Positions 20,800 to 32,710 are shown, counted from the stretch's first letter. The stretch: DNA of 64,000 nt from Sepiola atlantica (GCA_963556195.1 OY744519.1:30779397-30843396); one strand, 5' to 3'. Translations and numbers: made by a program. The notes: generated by a model not told the origin, from the sequence alone.

Positions 20800-23008
20800 T
20801 TACTGGCATGTTAAGTTCCTTTCCTTTCCTTTCTTAACTCGTCTAGCTTCACTCTTTCCTTCTCTTTCCTGATCATCGATGTTCTTCGAAGCGCTGCCAT
20901 ACATAGTTATGTCGGCTGTATACATGCGAACTAATGATTTCAAGATGTTAGTTAGAAGATCATTTATGAAAATCAAGAAGAGGGGTGGATCCAGTATAGA
21001 TCCTTGAGGCATGTCGGCATTGATAATATGCGCTTCTGACTTTTGCCCGCCAACACCTACTTTCATATACCTATCAGAGAGAAAGGATTTGATGGTTGAG
21101 ATGAGATTTCCAGATATCCCATAACTAAAATTCTTGTGAAGCAAACCTTTGTGCTAAACCCTATCGAAGGACTTTGATATATCAAGAGCTATCGCCATAG
21201 AAACGAAACCCTCGTCGATAGATTCACTAATCCTGTGCGATAACACAGTCAGTATGTAAGCTGCTGATCTTGCAGGATGAAATCCGTATTGCTTGTCACT
21301 AAGTAGATTGTTTTTGCAGAGGTGGTTGACAACTTCTTGATTTATTTATTATTCTTGATTCATTCAAGCAATGAAAAATCATGACGCACAGTAGACTGAT
21401 TGGTTTGTACTGAGTTGCAGACGACCAATCTCCAGTATTTTTAAATACTGGGAAGCGTGACGAAGTCTTCAAAGTTGATGCGAGGAATTTCTCATTTAAA
21501 CAACGATTGAACAGCTTAGTAAGGATATGAGCTATTTTGCAGTTTCATACTGGAATGTTGAACAGCTTAGTAAGGATATTTTGCAGTTTCTTCAGTACTA
21601 TGACTGGAATGTTGTTGGGGTCAGTTTCTTTGTTGGCATCGAGGGTCTTAATAGAGTTTGGCAAAATGTCGGGCAGTTATTCGGATATCACCTACAGATT
21701 TTTTCAGTCATGGGGGGGAGGGAGGTTTGGGGATAGGTGGCCCTGATCGCAAAGGGTGAAATTTGCTGATGTTCTTTGCGAAAATGTTGGTTTTATCAGA
21801 TGCTGAGAAGATAACCTCTGGTCCATTAATGATGGTTGGGATAGAGGTCTTACATCTGTCCATGATGTTGTTTTTTATTCTCCAAACCTCGTGTGATCTA
21901 AGCCTCTGATCTGCCATTCTAAATTTAACAGATTTAGCATGGACTCTTTAGCGTTTTCTAAGTGGTTAGAAGCAGTTGTAAAGGAGGCCTTCGTTTCAGA
22001 GGATCTATTTCGTTGAAAGCAATTGAAATAGCGACAGCACATTCAGGGGTTTACCATGGCTGGCTGTTCGGTCTTTGTTGGGATATTTTTGAGGGGTTAA
22101 AGCTCTTGATACCAACGATTAACCACTCATATTGGATAAATTCTTCTTGAAAATGAATTTCAGAGGGATTTAAAACATGAAGGGTCTTAAGCTGTCCCAA
22201 TCAGCCCTTGAATATAGATAAACTCTGCAATGGAAAGGGACATCAGATAACTTGCTGAACTTCGTTTTGATCTCTTAATTGAGACAACTAAGTGATCGTA
22301 GGATCCCAAAGGAGACAGAACATAGGATGTGCACTGTTCAGAGAAGTTGTCAAACAAAAGATCAAAGAGGGCTGCAAAATGTCCATCAGCATCGGGTCCG
22401 TGCGTGGGCTTTTCAACAATTTTAGTAAGCTCATATGCGACGGAAAAGTAATGAGAAAACCTCTCTTCGTCATCAGTCTTGTTTGAGTGGAATAGCCACT
22501 CAACACTGTGAACATTAAAGTCTCCACAGAATTGAATGCTAGCAGAAGAGTAAACAGACAGGATCTTGTCAATTTTGTCAGAGATTTGCGCAATAACAGT
22601 TACTCCATCAATGCGGGGAGGATAGAGGGCAAATATGAAAGCGGTGCTGTGAGCAAGTGCAACACGGAAACAGAACAAATAAAGGTCTTCATTGGAAGTG
22701 TCCCTGCCACATAGCGATATTGGGTTTTGCGGCCATGTTTGAGTCACCTGTGATCATGAAGTCATCTATAGAAACTGATGGGCCAATGCCAATTTCGCAT
22801 AGAAACAAAGAACAGGTTGTAAATGGATTTCAACTTCTGATAGGTTGGAACGTAGACCCCTAATGTTGGAAAAGGAGACGTGATTGTAGAGATCTACGTT
22901 AGAAGTTGGGGTTCTGTGTTTACACTTATGTTTGGTTTTATGACTTACCGTGTTGGGATAGGAAGATTTGTAGAAGAGAGCAGCTGAGGGGTTAAGACCA
23001 GAAGACAT
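20800..23008 (-). pseudogene. LINE ORF2 with endonuclease and reverse transcriptase (jockey/CR1-like), decayed
   Basis: The most complete LINE here. From right to left: SFSNIRGLRSNLSEVEIHL (start of the AP-like endonuclease, about 22870); CGDFNVHSVEWLF (22580 region) and LGSYDHLVVS (about 22300), the endonuclease catalytic GDFN and SDH blocks (S to Y before DH); the linker VWRIKNNIMDR and EVIFSASDKTNIFA; then the RT with LLSDKQYGF, ALDISKSFDRV, ADMPQGSILDPPLFLIFIND and MYTADITMYG. The last corresponds to the YADD box but reads YTAD, so the catalytic pair is lost. Many stops and frame shifts. Non-functional. Confidence 0.88.
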
Positions 23009-23382
23009 AATGCGTAAAGAAAAAAAGATTATCTATATAAAGCATTGAAGAAAGAAAAGCCGTAGCAGTTGCCACCAATATGGCATCGAGAGGTCTCACC
23101 GGAAACTACTGCATGGTCTAGATTCCATTCACTAAATGGCAATACAGCAACCCCGGTATTTTGCATCTTCTGATAGGACAGCCTCCTCGCAAGTAACTTC
23201 CTTAGTTTATCAGGCGGATAACACTGGGTTCTTTTTGGTCTATTGTTGTCGTATTATAGATAGAGTTGTGAATGGAAGTATAAACAAAAGAATTTGGTAG
23301 AACTCAGTCAGGGTGACGAGTAGATAGATTACAGGGCCCCGGTTAGAACAAATCAGATAGAAAGAGGGAAAGAAAAAGAGAG

Positions 23383-23388
<6 letters not shown>

Positions 23389-23447
<59 letters not shown>
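23389..23447. repeat. (GA)n microsatellite
   Basis: About 59 bases of pure GA, following AG-rich sequence. Confidence 0.95.
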
Positions 23448-23448
<1 letters not shown>

Positions 23449-23981
23449 GGGGGTGTACGATCCTGACACAGGCAAACTGTTGTAATTGAGTGGCAATAAA
23501 TAGAGTGATTAAGATGGAATAGAATTAATTTTATTTTCTACTTTAAATTTACTTTATATTATGGATATTAGGTGAGCAATAGAGATAGATTTTAAAAGAA
23601 AGAATTGCAATTGATAATTGCAGCATGTCCCCCTCTTTTTGTTCGTTGTTTTTCTGTATGGATAATTTCTTTGTGTGAAGAATGCCGGTTGCTGAGCGTT
23701 GGAGTGGCAAACTGCTAGCACTCCATGAGTGATAGGTCATGGGTTTTTCATCGACCTTTAGTACAGAAGAATAAAGAAAGATGGAAGTTAACATCATGAA
23801 ATTTTGATACTAAGCTACTAAAGATATACAATAAATCAATCATCAAAAATCAAAGAATTATCCAATTGTAATATAAATGTTCAATATTTATTCAATAAAT
23901 CATTATCGAATACATGATTTTTTTAACAAACGTCTGACAGAAATTAAGTTTGGGCCAGATTGACGTGCGTACGCTGTAACA

Positions 23982-24480
23982 TTGTTATTTATTTGTAACA
24001 TCTTCTCTTCTCTACAGCCTCTTTCGCACAGAAGAGATGTTGCTAGTCTCTCTCTGCTGTATCGGTATTTTTATGGTAGGTGTTCGATAGAGCTCCAATA
24101 CCCCCCCACACGAAAAACATTCACAGCAAGAACTCGCTTAGCTACAGCCACAGCAATGAACTTTCCGTTCTCCCTCTCTGTACAAAAAACAAACAAACGG
24201 AACTTCAATGAATAAAGTTTTTTTCCCTAAACATGATCTGTGGAACAAACTACTACAGGGCTGATTCCCAACCGACTACAACATGATCGTCTTCAAGTCT
24301 AATGTAAACAAATACTTGTTGAGACACCCTCTTGAATAATCAGTTCATCTTAAGTAATATTCTGCTCATTCCACCCATTTGATTCCAATCCTCTCGTGGT
24401 GGCGCTCATCGTCCAACTGAAAATCTCTTTTACCTTTATCCTCGAGTGGCCACCGAGCCTTGATAAGTGGTGACCAATTA
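23982..24480 (+). pseudogene. LINE ORF2 C-terminus and 3' UTR, 5'-truncated
   Basis: Encodes QPLSHRRDVASLSLLYRYFY, the same C-terminal block as at 9310. It then breaks frame, encodes HDLWNKLLQ (the LWNxLP block) and ends with the shared 3' UTR ctcgagtggccaccgagcct / tgataagtggtgac. Confidence 0.82.
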
Positions 24481-24540
24481 ACAAAATAATTATATCAAAA
24501 GCGACTCTATATAATTGTTTTTGACATTTTCAGTAAGGGA

Positions 24541-25090
24541 ACAAAAAAAACGACGGGGCGTAGGAAGTCATTCTGAAGAAGCACTGTGACTAGAAAACGC
24601 ATTCAGTCGCAGAAATTAAGTACTCGCGATTTCTGGAAAATCTACAATAGTGTGGTAAACAATAGATAATCAGCAATCCCCTCGCTATTGTCCTGGCCTT
24701 TGACCCTGGATTTACGCCGGTCTATTGGGGGTTGTCTGGTCCTGTGCAGTTCTAGGAGGTGCACCCTCCCAGGCTTTGCCTCCCCTCTTTGGGGAGGAGT
24801 AAGTTTATTGCTTACTGCCTGAGGCGCCCTACCGGGAATGCCGACGGGGCTGCCCAGGCAATTTTTAAATGGCCAGAATACTCACCTCGAGCCCTGGCTT
24901 ATCTAATCCCACTTTCCCGACCTTGTGTCACATTTTACCTTGTGGGAGGTAGATAAATAGTAATTCCATCGCTATCAAACCACAATGATGTCGTTTTCAC
25001 GGCAACTGATAAGACTGAACTACTTGCCCAGCGTTTCGACTTTGGACTCCGCAAACCACTTCCTCCCTAAATTCCCATTGCGGACTGAAT
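24541..25090 (+). pseudogene. LINE ORF2 pre-RT fragment split by a SINE
   Basis: The left piece encodes FWKIYNSVVNN as in the 14.6-kb copy. After the SINE at 24690-24958 the right piece encodes NHNDVVFTATDKTELLAQRF, the next segment of the same ORF2. The two halves join in order across the SINE, showing the insertion. Confidence 0.8.
24690..24958 (+). mobile_element. SINE-A, copy 5, inserted in a LINE
   Basis: Sense copy: 'ctggatttacgccggtctat', 'ctgtgcagttctaggaggtg', 'cctcccaggctttgcc', 'agtttattgcttactgcc', 'gaatgccgacggggctgccc', tail 'gtgggaggtagataaata'. Flanks aatcccctcgctat and aattccatcgctat form an imperfect 14-bp duplication inside the LINE frame. The copy lacks the first 50 or so bases of the head found in copies 4 and 6. 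Confidence 0.9.
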
Positions 25091-25570
25091 AACGTTAATA
25101 AAATGTTTATAAATACATTACACTTCTCTGATTCGGGTTCGATCACCCTACATTTGTAATAATGTAGTTACACGTCACCTTCCAGAAATATCAGAAAATT
25201 GAAGGTAGGTTCTCCTCTCATAGTAAGAGTAAGACGGGGGAGGGTAACCTTCATATGTGTGGTCAGACATTTAATAATAGGAAATAAATACAATTTACTA
25301 GCATAACAAGTTAAAATTAATAAGAGATAATAGGCATATTTAAAGCATGCAAGTAACTTAGTTGAAAATTCGTGGATATATTCAATTTGCCCCAGCCATG
25401 TGCTCCGAGCGCCCCTGAAGCCGTTTCCTTCGCAAGTGACTACGATTTGAAAACGAGGATGCAAATTACAGTTGTAACGCTCAAGAAAACAAATAAAAAA
25501 GTACCATATATATGAATCATTCATTAAGGAATTAATTGACCAGGAAACCAAATTAATAGAAACCTACGCT
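25091..25570. other. Nothing recognised
   Basis: AT-rich with one GC-richer patch near 25390-25440. No motif or repeat partner noticed. Confidence 0.5.
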
Positions 25571-25571
25571 T

Positions 25572-25615
<44 letters not shown>

Positions 25616-25645
25616 TTGCTGCTGTTGTTGTTGTTGTTGTTGTCG
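25572..25645. repeat. (TAC)n then (GTT)n triplet tract
   Basis: Fourteen or so TAC units pass through ttgctgctg into seven GTT units. Confidence 0.95.
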
Positions 25646-25654
25646 GACTTTTGC

Positions 25655-26380
25655 ATAGAGCTCACGAATATCGTGCCTTAGGATTGTCTGGTCTGCATGA
25701 TGTCATCTTCGTTGGTCGCAGCTATCCGGCATACCTACAAGATTGCGGGTGTTTACCCCCCGACATCGAGAGCAGCAAATCTCAAAGGTTGCGTTCAAAG
25801 TCAAGGAAAGTTTGGTCCAGAACACGTAAAGGAATGGCGCAGAAGCAACGTTGTCGCTTTCACTCTATTTATTTATCTACCTGCCACAAGGTAAGATGTG
25901 ACACAAGGTCGGGAAAGTGGGATTAGATAAGCCAGCGCTCGAGAGGTGAGCACTCTGGCCATTTAAAAATTGCCTGGGCAGCCCCGTCGGCATTCCCCGG
26001 TAAAGGCGCCTCAGACAGTAAGCAATAAACTTACTCCTCCCCAAAGAGGGGATGCAAAGCCTGGGAGGATGCACCTCCTAGAACTGCACAGGACCGGCAA
26101 TCTCCAATAGACCGGCGTAAATCCAGACCCAAAGGCCCGGACAATACCGGTTTATTAGGCGGGGTAAAAAAAAATCCTGGTTGGAAGTCACTTTCACTCT
26201 ATTTTCACTTCATTTTGCGGTTCTGTGCCTGGCACGTATTTGCTTGCCACATACGCAGAGGAAGAGATGCCCAGAGGACGACGGATCCTGATGCCGACTC
26301 CTACTGGGTTTTCACCGGAGTCCTGTTAGCCGGGTTTCAGTCTTAATACTGCTTGTCTGAGGAAGGATTGGACTTTAGAT
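25655..26380 (+). repeat. Dispersed repeat R5, copy 1, split by a SINE
   Basis: The flanks of SINE-A copy 6 join to match the minus strand of 58400-58720: gttcaaagtcaaggaaagtt, 'ggaatggcgcagaagcaacg', 'tttcactctatttt', 'gttctgtgcctggcac', 'cttgccacatacgcag', 'ccggagtcctgttagccggg'. The other copy stays open over 80 codons, but I recognise no protein. It may be part of an unclassified element. Confidence 0.75.
25871..26190 (-). mobile_element. SINE-A, copy 6, full length with perfect 14-bp target duplication
   Basis: Antisense copy of about 320 bases, flanked by CTTTCACTCTATTT at 25857-25870 and 26191-26204. It is very close to copy 4, including the 'accccgcctaataaaccggt' head region (complement on the plus strand), so both are relatively young and define the full-length unit. 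Confidence 0.95.
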
Positions 26381-26384
26381 GCGT

Positions 26385-26415
<31 letters not shown>

Positions 26416-26689
26416 ATGACAACAACAACAACAGTAGCAGCAGCAGCAGCAAATGTCAGTCTAATTACAATAAATGGAACAGACCAAAGCAATAAATCTT
26501 CATTAAGAAAATAAGCTCGAAAAACAAACAAAAAAGGAATAAAAAGAATTCGTCCTGAGTTTGCCGGTTGATAAAAATGGCGCGTTTAATTTAACATCTA
26601 TCGAGACGATGACAACTCCGTATTGAAATTTATCCTACGCCACGAGTGGCAATCGAGTGTCACAAGTGGCAATAAAACCGACAAGATGA

Positions 26690-27160
26690 ATGATTTAAAA
26701 ATGAAGGAATTATCCGATTTGAATTGAAATCTCGGTTCTTCTTTAGCTGGGGGATTGATTGCGATTTACGGAACAGACCGGAAATGGTTGAGCCGTCGCC
26801 GAACAGACAATTAGTACCGACATTGAATGAAACAACCTTTTCATTTATTTCCCTGACTTAAGTTTGTTTCACCCCCCCCCCTCCCACCGTCCGTGTTAAG
26901 AATCGGTTTATGGTTAGAGATTTGAGGTGAGGGTGGGGCAGAATGTGATTGGTTCTTTGGGAGATACCACAGTGACAGCAGCTGTTTAAGCTCCTGTCAC
27001 TGTGGTTAATTTCATTACATTTTTTCGCGACTTTCAAATCGTAAACGGCTTCGGCTATTTCCGGTTTGTTCCGTAAATCGCAATCGGAAACATCTAGGTC
27101 GATATAGATCCCTAGATAAAGAAGTACCGAAATCCCAGCATGTATTAAAAATGATTTTTT
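26690..27160. repeat. Nested inverted repeats (MITE- or foldback-like)
   Basis: The outer arms pair: gattgcgatttacggaacag (26757) with its complement near 27066-27085, extending over about 40 bases, with weaker similarity beyond (gaaatctcgg / gggatttcgg type). Inside is a second, perfect 12-bp inverted repeat, CCACAGTGACAG at 26967-26978 and its complement at 26994-27005. No coding frame. Confidence 0.75.
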
Positions 27161-27417
27161 TTTTTTCTAATTTCATAGAAAGTGTAACACTTATTACGTT
27201 CGCGAATCTGCTTACTGGCGTTTGGGCATTAGTTCGAAACAAATTATCTAACATATCAAATTATCTTATCAGAATTTCAAAGTCAGACACACACAGCATT
27301 TACGCTGACAAATCAAACTTTACTTCTGTCTAGCCAATTTTCATTTGTTATTTTTTCGCTGTATTATTGGCAAGAAAATAACATAATTCGTTATAATTTA
27401 TTTAAAAAGCCATCGGG

Positions 27418-27450
27418 GCTACCCGGCGTTGCCCGGGGGAGTAGCATGTA
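27418..27450 (-). mobile_element. Possible Helitron-type 3' hairpin
   Basis: On the minus strand: cccgggcaacgccgggtagc. This is a GC-rich hairpin of the form seen near Helitron 3' ends and at 53133 and 57920 in this window. The CTRRT terminus expected a few bases later is absent (it reads ccccgatgg), so this is a decayed end or only resembles one. Confidence 0.45.
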
Positions 27451-27607
27451 ATTTATTTTTATCAGTAACAATTGGTTTCTCTTCTGTTATCACACTAGAG
27501 GTAAATCTTACTATAAAAACCGAAACAACAAAAAATAAATCTTACTTAATGAACAAATACGCGAGTAAAGTTTTACACACAAAAAATACACGAGAAAAAT
27601 AAACTAA

Positions 27608-27612
<5 letters not shown>

Positions 27613-27672
<60 letters not shown>
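27613..27672. repeat. (CT)n microsatellite
   Basis: About 60 bases of CT. Followed at 27800-27960 by a locally duplicated AT-rich segment (aagattaagcctcc occurs twice, about 100 bases apart). Confidence 0.95.
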
Positions 27673-27674
<2 letters not shown>

Positions 27675-28220
27675 GAATCTGTAAATAAAGCATCTGTGTG
27701 TCCGTAGATTAATTCCTACTTTATTCACAAAATATTAAGAACGAGGAATATTTTTTGTGTCTATTGGAAGTGAATAGAAATTATTTCCTTTATTTTTCAT
27801 TATCAGTTATAAAGATTAAGCCTCCTCTTCTTTGCTCATGAAAATTAAATTTGAATACGTGATTATTCTTTACTTTCTTCATTATTATTATCAGTTTTTA
27901 TTAAGGTTAAGATTAAGCCTCCATTTTTTGCCCATAAAAAATAAGTTTGCATACGTTATTCTTGAAGCGAGCCAGTCACTTTTATTATCTAGATTACTTA
28001 GACGACTGCTAATATTAAACATTTTAAAATAATCACCTAAAAATAAAAGTCAGCAAGAGGATAACTCACATTTTTTATAGAAGAATATTATAAGAGTTGT
28101 TTAGTTTGAGTGCAAAAAAATAAAAATTAAAACTAAAAATATTTCATTGCAACGCCGTATAGGAACAGCTAGCTTTTTTGTTGTGTTTTTTAATAAAATC
28201 ATGATTTATATATTCATTGT

Positions 28221-28402
28221 CATGGACGGTGGCACCGGGGGGGGGGCAGGAGGCTCCCCCCCCACACACACACACAAACTTTTTGACTTGCCCCCCCACA
28301 CACACACTTTACGTAATGAAGTTATATATGCATGTGTTTAACCGCCCCCCACACACTTTTTAGGAGAGCCCTCCCACTTTTATAACTGTCCCGCCGGTCC
28401 TG
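28221..28402 (+). mobile_element. Short G/C-run interspersed element R2, copy 2
   Basis: catggacggtggcaccgggg at the left, internal 'actttttgacttgccccccc', 'gcatgtgtttaaccgccccc', and the right end 'ttataactgtcccgccggtc'. Collinear with the minus strand of 2308-2485. Confidence 0.78.
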
Positions 28403-28540
28403 ATTGTTATGTTATATTTTTTAATTGAATAATTATAAATAATTTGTTTTCTTATTAAATAATGAAAACGCCCTGATTTCTTTTTTAATGTAAAAAAAAA
28501 CAGCCATACGTATCAATAAATGTTATGTTAAGGTACAGAT

Positions 28541-30379
28541 AATATTCTTAAATTAGGAATTTATTTTTCAGTAAAAAATATTCGACCATAAGGTCTATAT
28601 TCTAAAATGTTTTTAGTATTCCCAAATTAGGAATTTATTTTTCGATAAAAAATATTCGACCATATGGTCCATATTCTAAAATGTTTTTAGTATTCCCAAA
28701 TTAGGAATTTATTTTTCAGTAAAAAATATTCGACCATAAGGTCCATATTCTAAAATGTTTTTAGTATTCCCAAATTAGGAATTTATTTTTCAGTAAAGAA
28801 TATTCGACCATAAAATCCATATTCTAAAATGTTTTTAGTATTCCCAAATTAGGAATTTATTTTTCAGTAAAAAATATTCGACCATAAAATCCATATTCTA
28901 AAATGTTTTTAGTATTCCCAAATTAGGAATTTATTTTTCAGTAAAAAATATTCGACCATAAGGTCCATATTCTAAAATGTTTTTACTATTCCCAAATTAG
29001 GAAATTATTTTTCGGTCAAAAATATTAGACCATAAGGTCCATATTCTAAAATGTTTTTAGTATTCCCAAATTAGAAATTTATTTTTCGGTCAAAAATATT
29101 AGACAATAAGGTCCATATTCTAAAATGTTTTTAGCATTCCCAAATTAGGAATTTATTTTTCGGTAAAAAAATATTCGACCATAGGGTCCATATTCTAAAA
29201 TGTTTTAGTATTCCCAAATTAGGAAATTATTTTTCAGCAAAAAATATTCGACCATCAGGTCCATATTCTAAAATGTTTTTAGTATTCCCAAATTAGGAAT
29301 TTATTTTTCAGTAAAAATACTCGACCATAGAGTCCATATTCTAAAATAATTTTAGTATTCCCAAATTAGGAATTTATTTTTCGATAAAAAATATTCGACC
29401 ATAGGGTCCATATTCTAAAATGATTTAGTGTTCCCAAATGAGGAATTTATTTTTCGATAAAAAATATTCGACCATAAGGTCCATATTCTAAAATGTTTTT
29501 AGTATTCCCAGATTAGGAAATTATTTTTCGGTCAAAAATATTCGACCATAAGGTCCATATTCGAAAATGTTTTTAGTATTTCCAAATGAGGAATTTATTT
29601 TTCAGTAAAAAATATTCGACCATTAGGTCCATATTCTAAAATGTTTTTACTATTCCTTAATTATGAAAACTATTTTTCTGTCAAAAATATTCGACCATAA
29701 GGTCCATATTCGAAAATGTTTTTAGTATTCCCAAATTAGGAATTTATTTTTCGATAAAATATATTCGACCATAGGGTCCATATTCTAAAATGTTTTTAGT
29801 ATTCCCAAATGAGGAATTTATTTTTCGGTCAAAAATATTCGACCATAGGGTCTATATTCTAAAATGTTTTTAGTATTCCATAATTAGGAAATTATTTTTC
29901 GGTAAAAAATATTCGACCATAAGGTCCATATTCAAAAATGTTTTTAGTATTCCCAAATTAGGAATTTATTTTTCAGTAAAAAATACTCGACCATTGGGTC
30001 CATATTCTAAAATGTTTTTAGTATTCCCAAATTAGGAATTTATTTTTCGGTAAAAAATATTCGACCATAGGGTCCATATTCTAAAATGTTTTTAGTATTC
30101 CCAAATTAGGAATTTATTTTTCAGTAAAAAATATTCGACCATTAGGTCCATATTCTAAAATGTTTTACTATTCCTAAATTAGGAAATTATTTTTCTGTCA
30201 AAAATATTCGACCATAAGGTTCATATTCAAAAATGTTTTTAGTATTCCCAAATTAGGAATTTATTTTTCAGTAAAAAATACTCGACCATTAGGTCCATAT
30301 TCTAAAATGTTTTTAGTATTCCCAAATTAGGAATTTATTTTTCGGTAAAAAATATTCGACCAATAGGGTCCATATTCTA
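28541..30379. repeat. 74-bp tandem satellite, about 24 units
   Basis: Head-to-tail repeats of a unit with attcccaaattaggaattta, tttttcagtaaaaaatattc, gaccataaggtccatattct and aaaatgtttttagt. Units differ at a few positions, mostly in the cagta/cggtc/cgata and ataagg/ataggg spots, so sub-types are mixed along the array. It ends sharply at tccatattctatgacgatg. No open frame. Confidence 0.97.
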
Positions 30380-31375
30380 TGACGATGATGGTGGCGACGG
30401 TGAACTAAAAAGCAACCGGGGACCACACTATGATGACGGCGACGAGACAATAAACTCGCGTGTTTTAAGGACTTTATAAACCCATAGATACGAGTGTATA
30501 TATAACACATAGGATCTTACCTGCCTTTTTTTAATAATAGATAGGGAAGTAAATTTACTCCCCACCCATACCCTGTTTTGCGTGTCCCTTTATTTGCCTA
30601 TGATATATTTCTAATGTGGGATTTCTTATTCATTCATTCATTCGTTTATTTATAATGCCTCTTTTGGGTGTTTCATGCTATAATCAGTCATCTCATTTAC
30701 ATTAAATAAAATAAAATATCTCTCTATATAAGACGAGTAAATTTAATAAATAATAAATGTAATATTTTGCAAAAGGACATTTTATTAATTAACTATTAAT
30801 TGTCCTTGTCGAATAGAGTTCAGTATTTGTAAAGAAATTAATGCAATATTTATTTTAAACAATATAATTGTTTATCTGAAAGCTAACATAGAGAAATTAA
30901 AGTTCGTTTTTTTTATTATTAATGCCGTAACACCTCTATTTTTAAACGGTGAATCTGGAAAATGCATCTTATTAAATTATTTCCCGGTGTTCATAAATGG
31001 CAGTGGTGAGTGTGAGAATAAAAACTGACTAATCAAATAAAAAATATCAATCAGGATTAAATATTAAAATCGATCAGAAATACAATTTTTTTTTTTTTAC
31101 CAATATAGACCAATATTTGCCATATATGAAGAATGAGATTTATTTATGTATCTTTTGTTAAGAATAATAAAATGGGGGACATTGTTTTTACTTTATATGT
31201 AAGAAAAAGAACTGTACCTACACGGCTTAATTTTATAGAGTAGGTGAATATACCTATTTCAACAGATAACAAAAAATGTCCATGTAAAATTACTTTTTAA
31301 ATTTATCCAGTTTGTATTATTTGGATTATTACGACTACTGTTTTCATCTTGGATGTTATTTTCACAGCGTTTTAT

Positions 31376-31376
<1 letters not shown>
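30380..31376. other. AT-rich stretch, nothing recognised
   Basis: A short GAT/GAC-rich piece (30378-30450) follows the satellite, then AT-rich sequence without coding or repeat signal that I can assign. Confidence 0.5.
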
Positions 31377-31426
<50 letters not shown>

Positions 31427-31440
31427 TATGTATATATATA
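31377..31440. repeat. (TA)n microsatellite
   Basis: TA run with two interruptions, directly before the palindrome at 31476. Confidence 0.93.
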
Positions 31441-31475
31441 TACATACATACATACATACCATATTTATTTTTTAA

Positions 31476-31932
31476 TGTGATGAAATTAAAAATAAAAGAA
31501 TGAAGGGAGCAAGCTTACCGGTTTCGAACCTCGCTCAACAGAGCTAAACTGAGGTTAGGATAAGAAGAAAAAAATTCTACGGAGATTATAGCGAGGGAAA
31601 AGGGGAAAAAATTGAATCAAATTGAATTTTTTGCTTACAAAGAGAAGGTTGAAGAGACTTAATGTAAATGATTTCTAGAATATTCAGATAAAAGGAAGAT
31701 TGTGGCTTATTGAGAATGGAGAATAAGTCTACACTGAAATTTGAGGCATTTTGTAGGAATTGTGTGTAGTGTAGACCTATTCTCCATTCTCAGTAAGTCA
31801 CACTCTCACTTTTATCTGAAGATTCTAGAAATCATTTACATTAACTCTCTTCTTCTTAACCATAGCATTTTTTGTTCTTATCCTAACCTCGGTTTAGCTT
31901 TCATTCTTTTTTTTTTTTTATTTCATCATGTT
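31476..31932. repeat. Large imperfect palindrome between two (TA)n tracts
   Basis: Left pieces tgatgaaatt, gagctaaactgaggttagga, 'aatgatttctagaata' and 'gagaatggagaataagtcta' are mirrored in order on the right by 'tagacctattctccattctc', 'tctagaaatcattt', 'tcctaacctcggtttagctt' and 'atttcatcatg'. Arms are about 200 bases. A B-box-like ccggtttcgaacctcgc (31518-31533) sits in the left arm. (TA)n lies on both sides (31377-31440 and 31983-32050). Confidence 0.88.
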
Positions 31933-31978
31933 TAAAAATAAATATAAATTATGTATAGCAATAATAAAGTTTTGTACC

Positions 31979-31982
<4 letters not shown>

Positions 31983-32050
<68 letters not shown>
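31983..32050. repeat. (TA)n microsatellite
   Basis: About 68 bases of TA with one TTTA interruption. Confidence 0.95.
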
Positions 32051-32057
<7 letters not shown>

Positions 32058-32269
32058 TAGCAGCCCTATATATAAAAACAAAAAAAACTAATTAACAGAA
32101 TTAACTTTAATCTCAGTAATAATATACTAAAATGTCTATAATTCTAACTATAGTTTCGTACTTATTATATAATTTCCGCCCAAACCATCTATAATACGAA
32201 CACATGGTCTGTACCTGATTATCCTCATTGCCCTGAAGATAGACTCGGATGGGTCTGAAAGTACTTGTT

Positions 32270-32710
32270 TGTAACAATGTTTGTTTGTTTGCTTGTTTGT
32301 TTGTTTGTTTATTTGTTTGTGTACAGCCTAACGTCCACATCACTTGACCAATCATCACCAAACTTAATTTTAAAAATCGGTCATTAGAACTAATTTGAGG
32401 TGTCAAGGTCACGGAAAAGGTGAAAGTCACACTTTTGGCAATATCTTCGGTTCTGTTCATTGTAGAGATTCACTAATCTGCCCATAATTGTAGCCAATGA
32501 AGTCCCGCATCATGTATGACCTTCGACCTTTGACCTTAACCAGTTCGTTCATGGTCGAAATTTTGAGTTCCTATCTTTCCAAATTTGCTGCATGGATCTG
32601 ATGCTCTTTTATGTGAGTAACTGCCATGCAAAATTTCAACCTGATCAGATAAATAGTTTTTAAGTTATTAACATTTCTGTGGCATAACTTCGGAAATACT
32701 TCATACAATA
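32270..32710 (-). repeat. Dispersed repeat R6, copy 1
   Basis: Reverse complement of 53215-53665. Shared on the sense strand: (caaa)n run, 'aactatttatctgatca', 'tgaaattttgcatggc', 'gttac...aaagagcatc', 'gaccttgac', and 'gtccacat'. The (GTTT)n run at 32280-32320 is part of the element's edge. Class unknown. Confidence 0.78.

Noticed and set aside
28541..30379. Regularly spaced repeats that could suggest a CRISPR array
   Set aside because: The whole 74-bp unit is repeated with no variable spacers, and the genome is eukaryotic.
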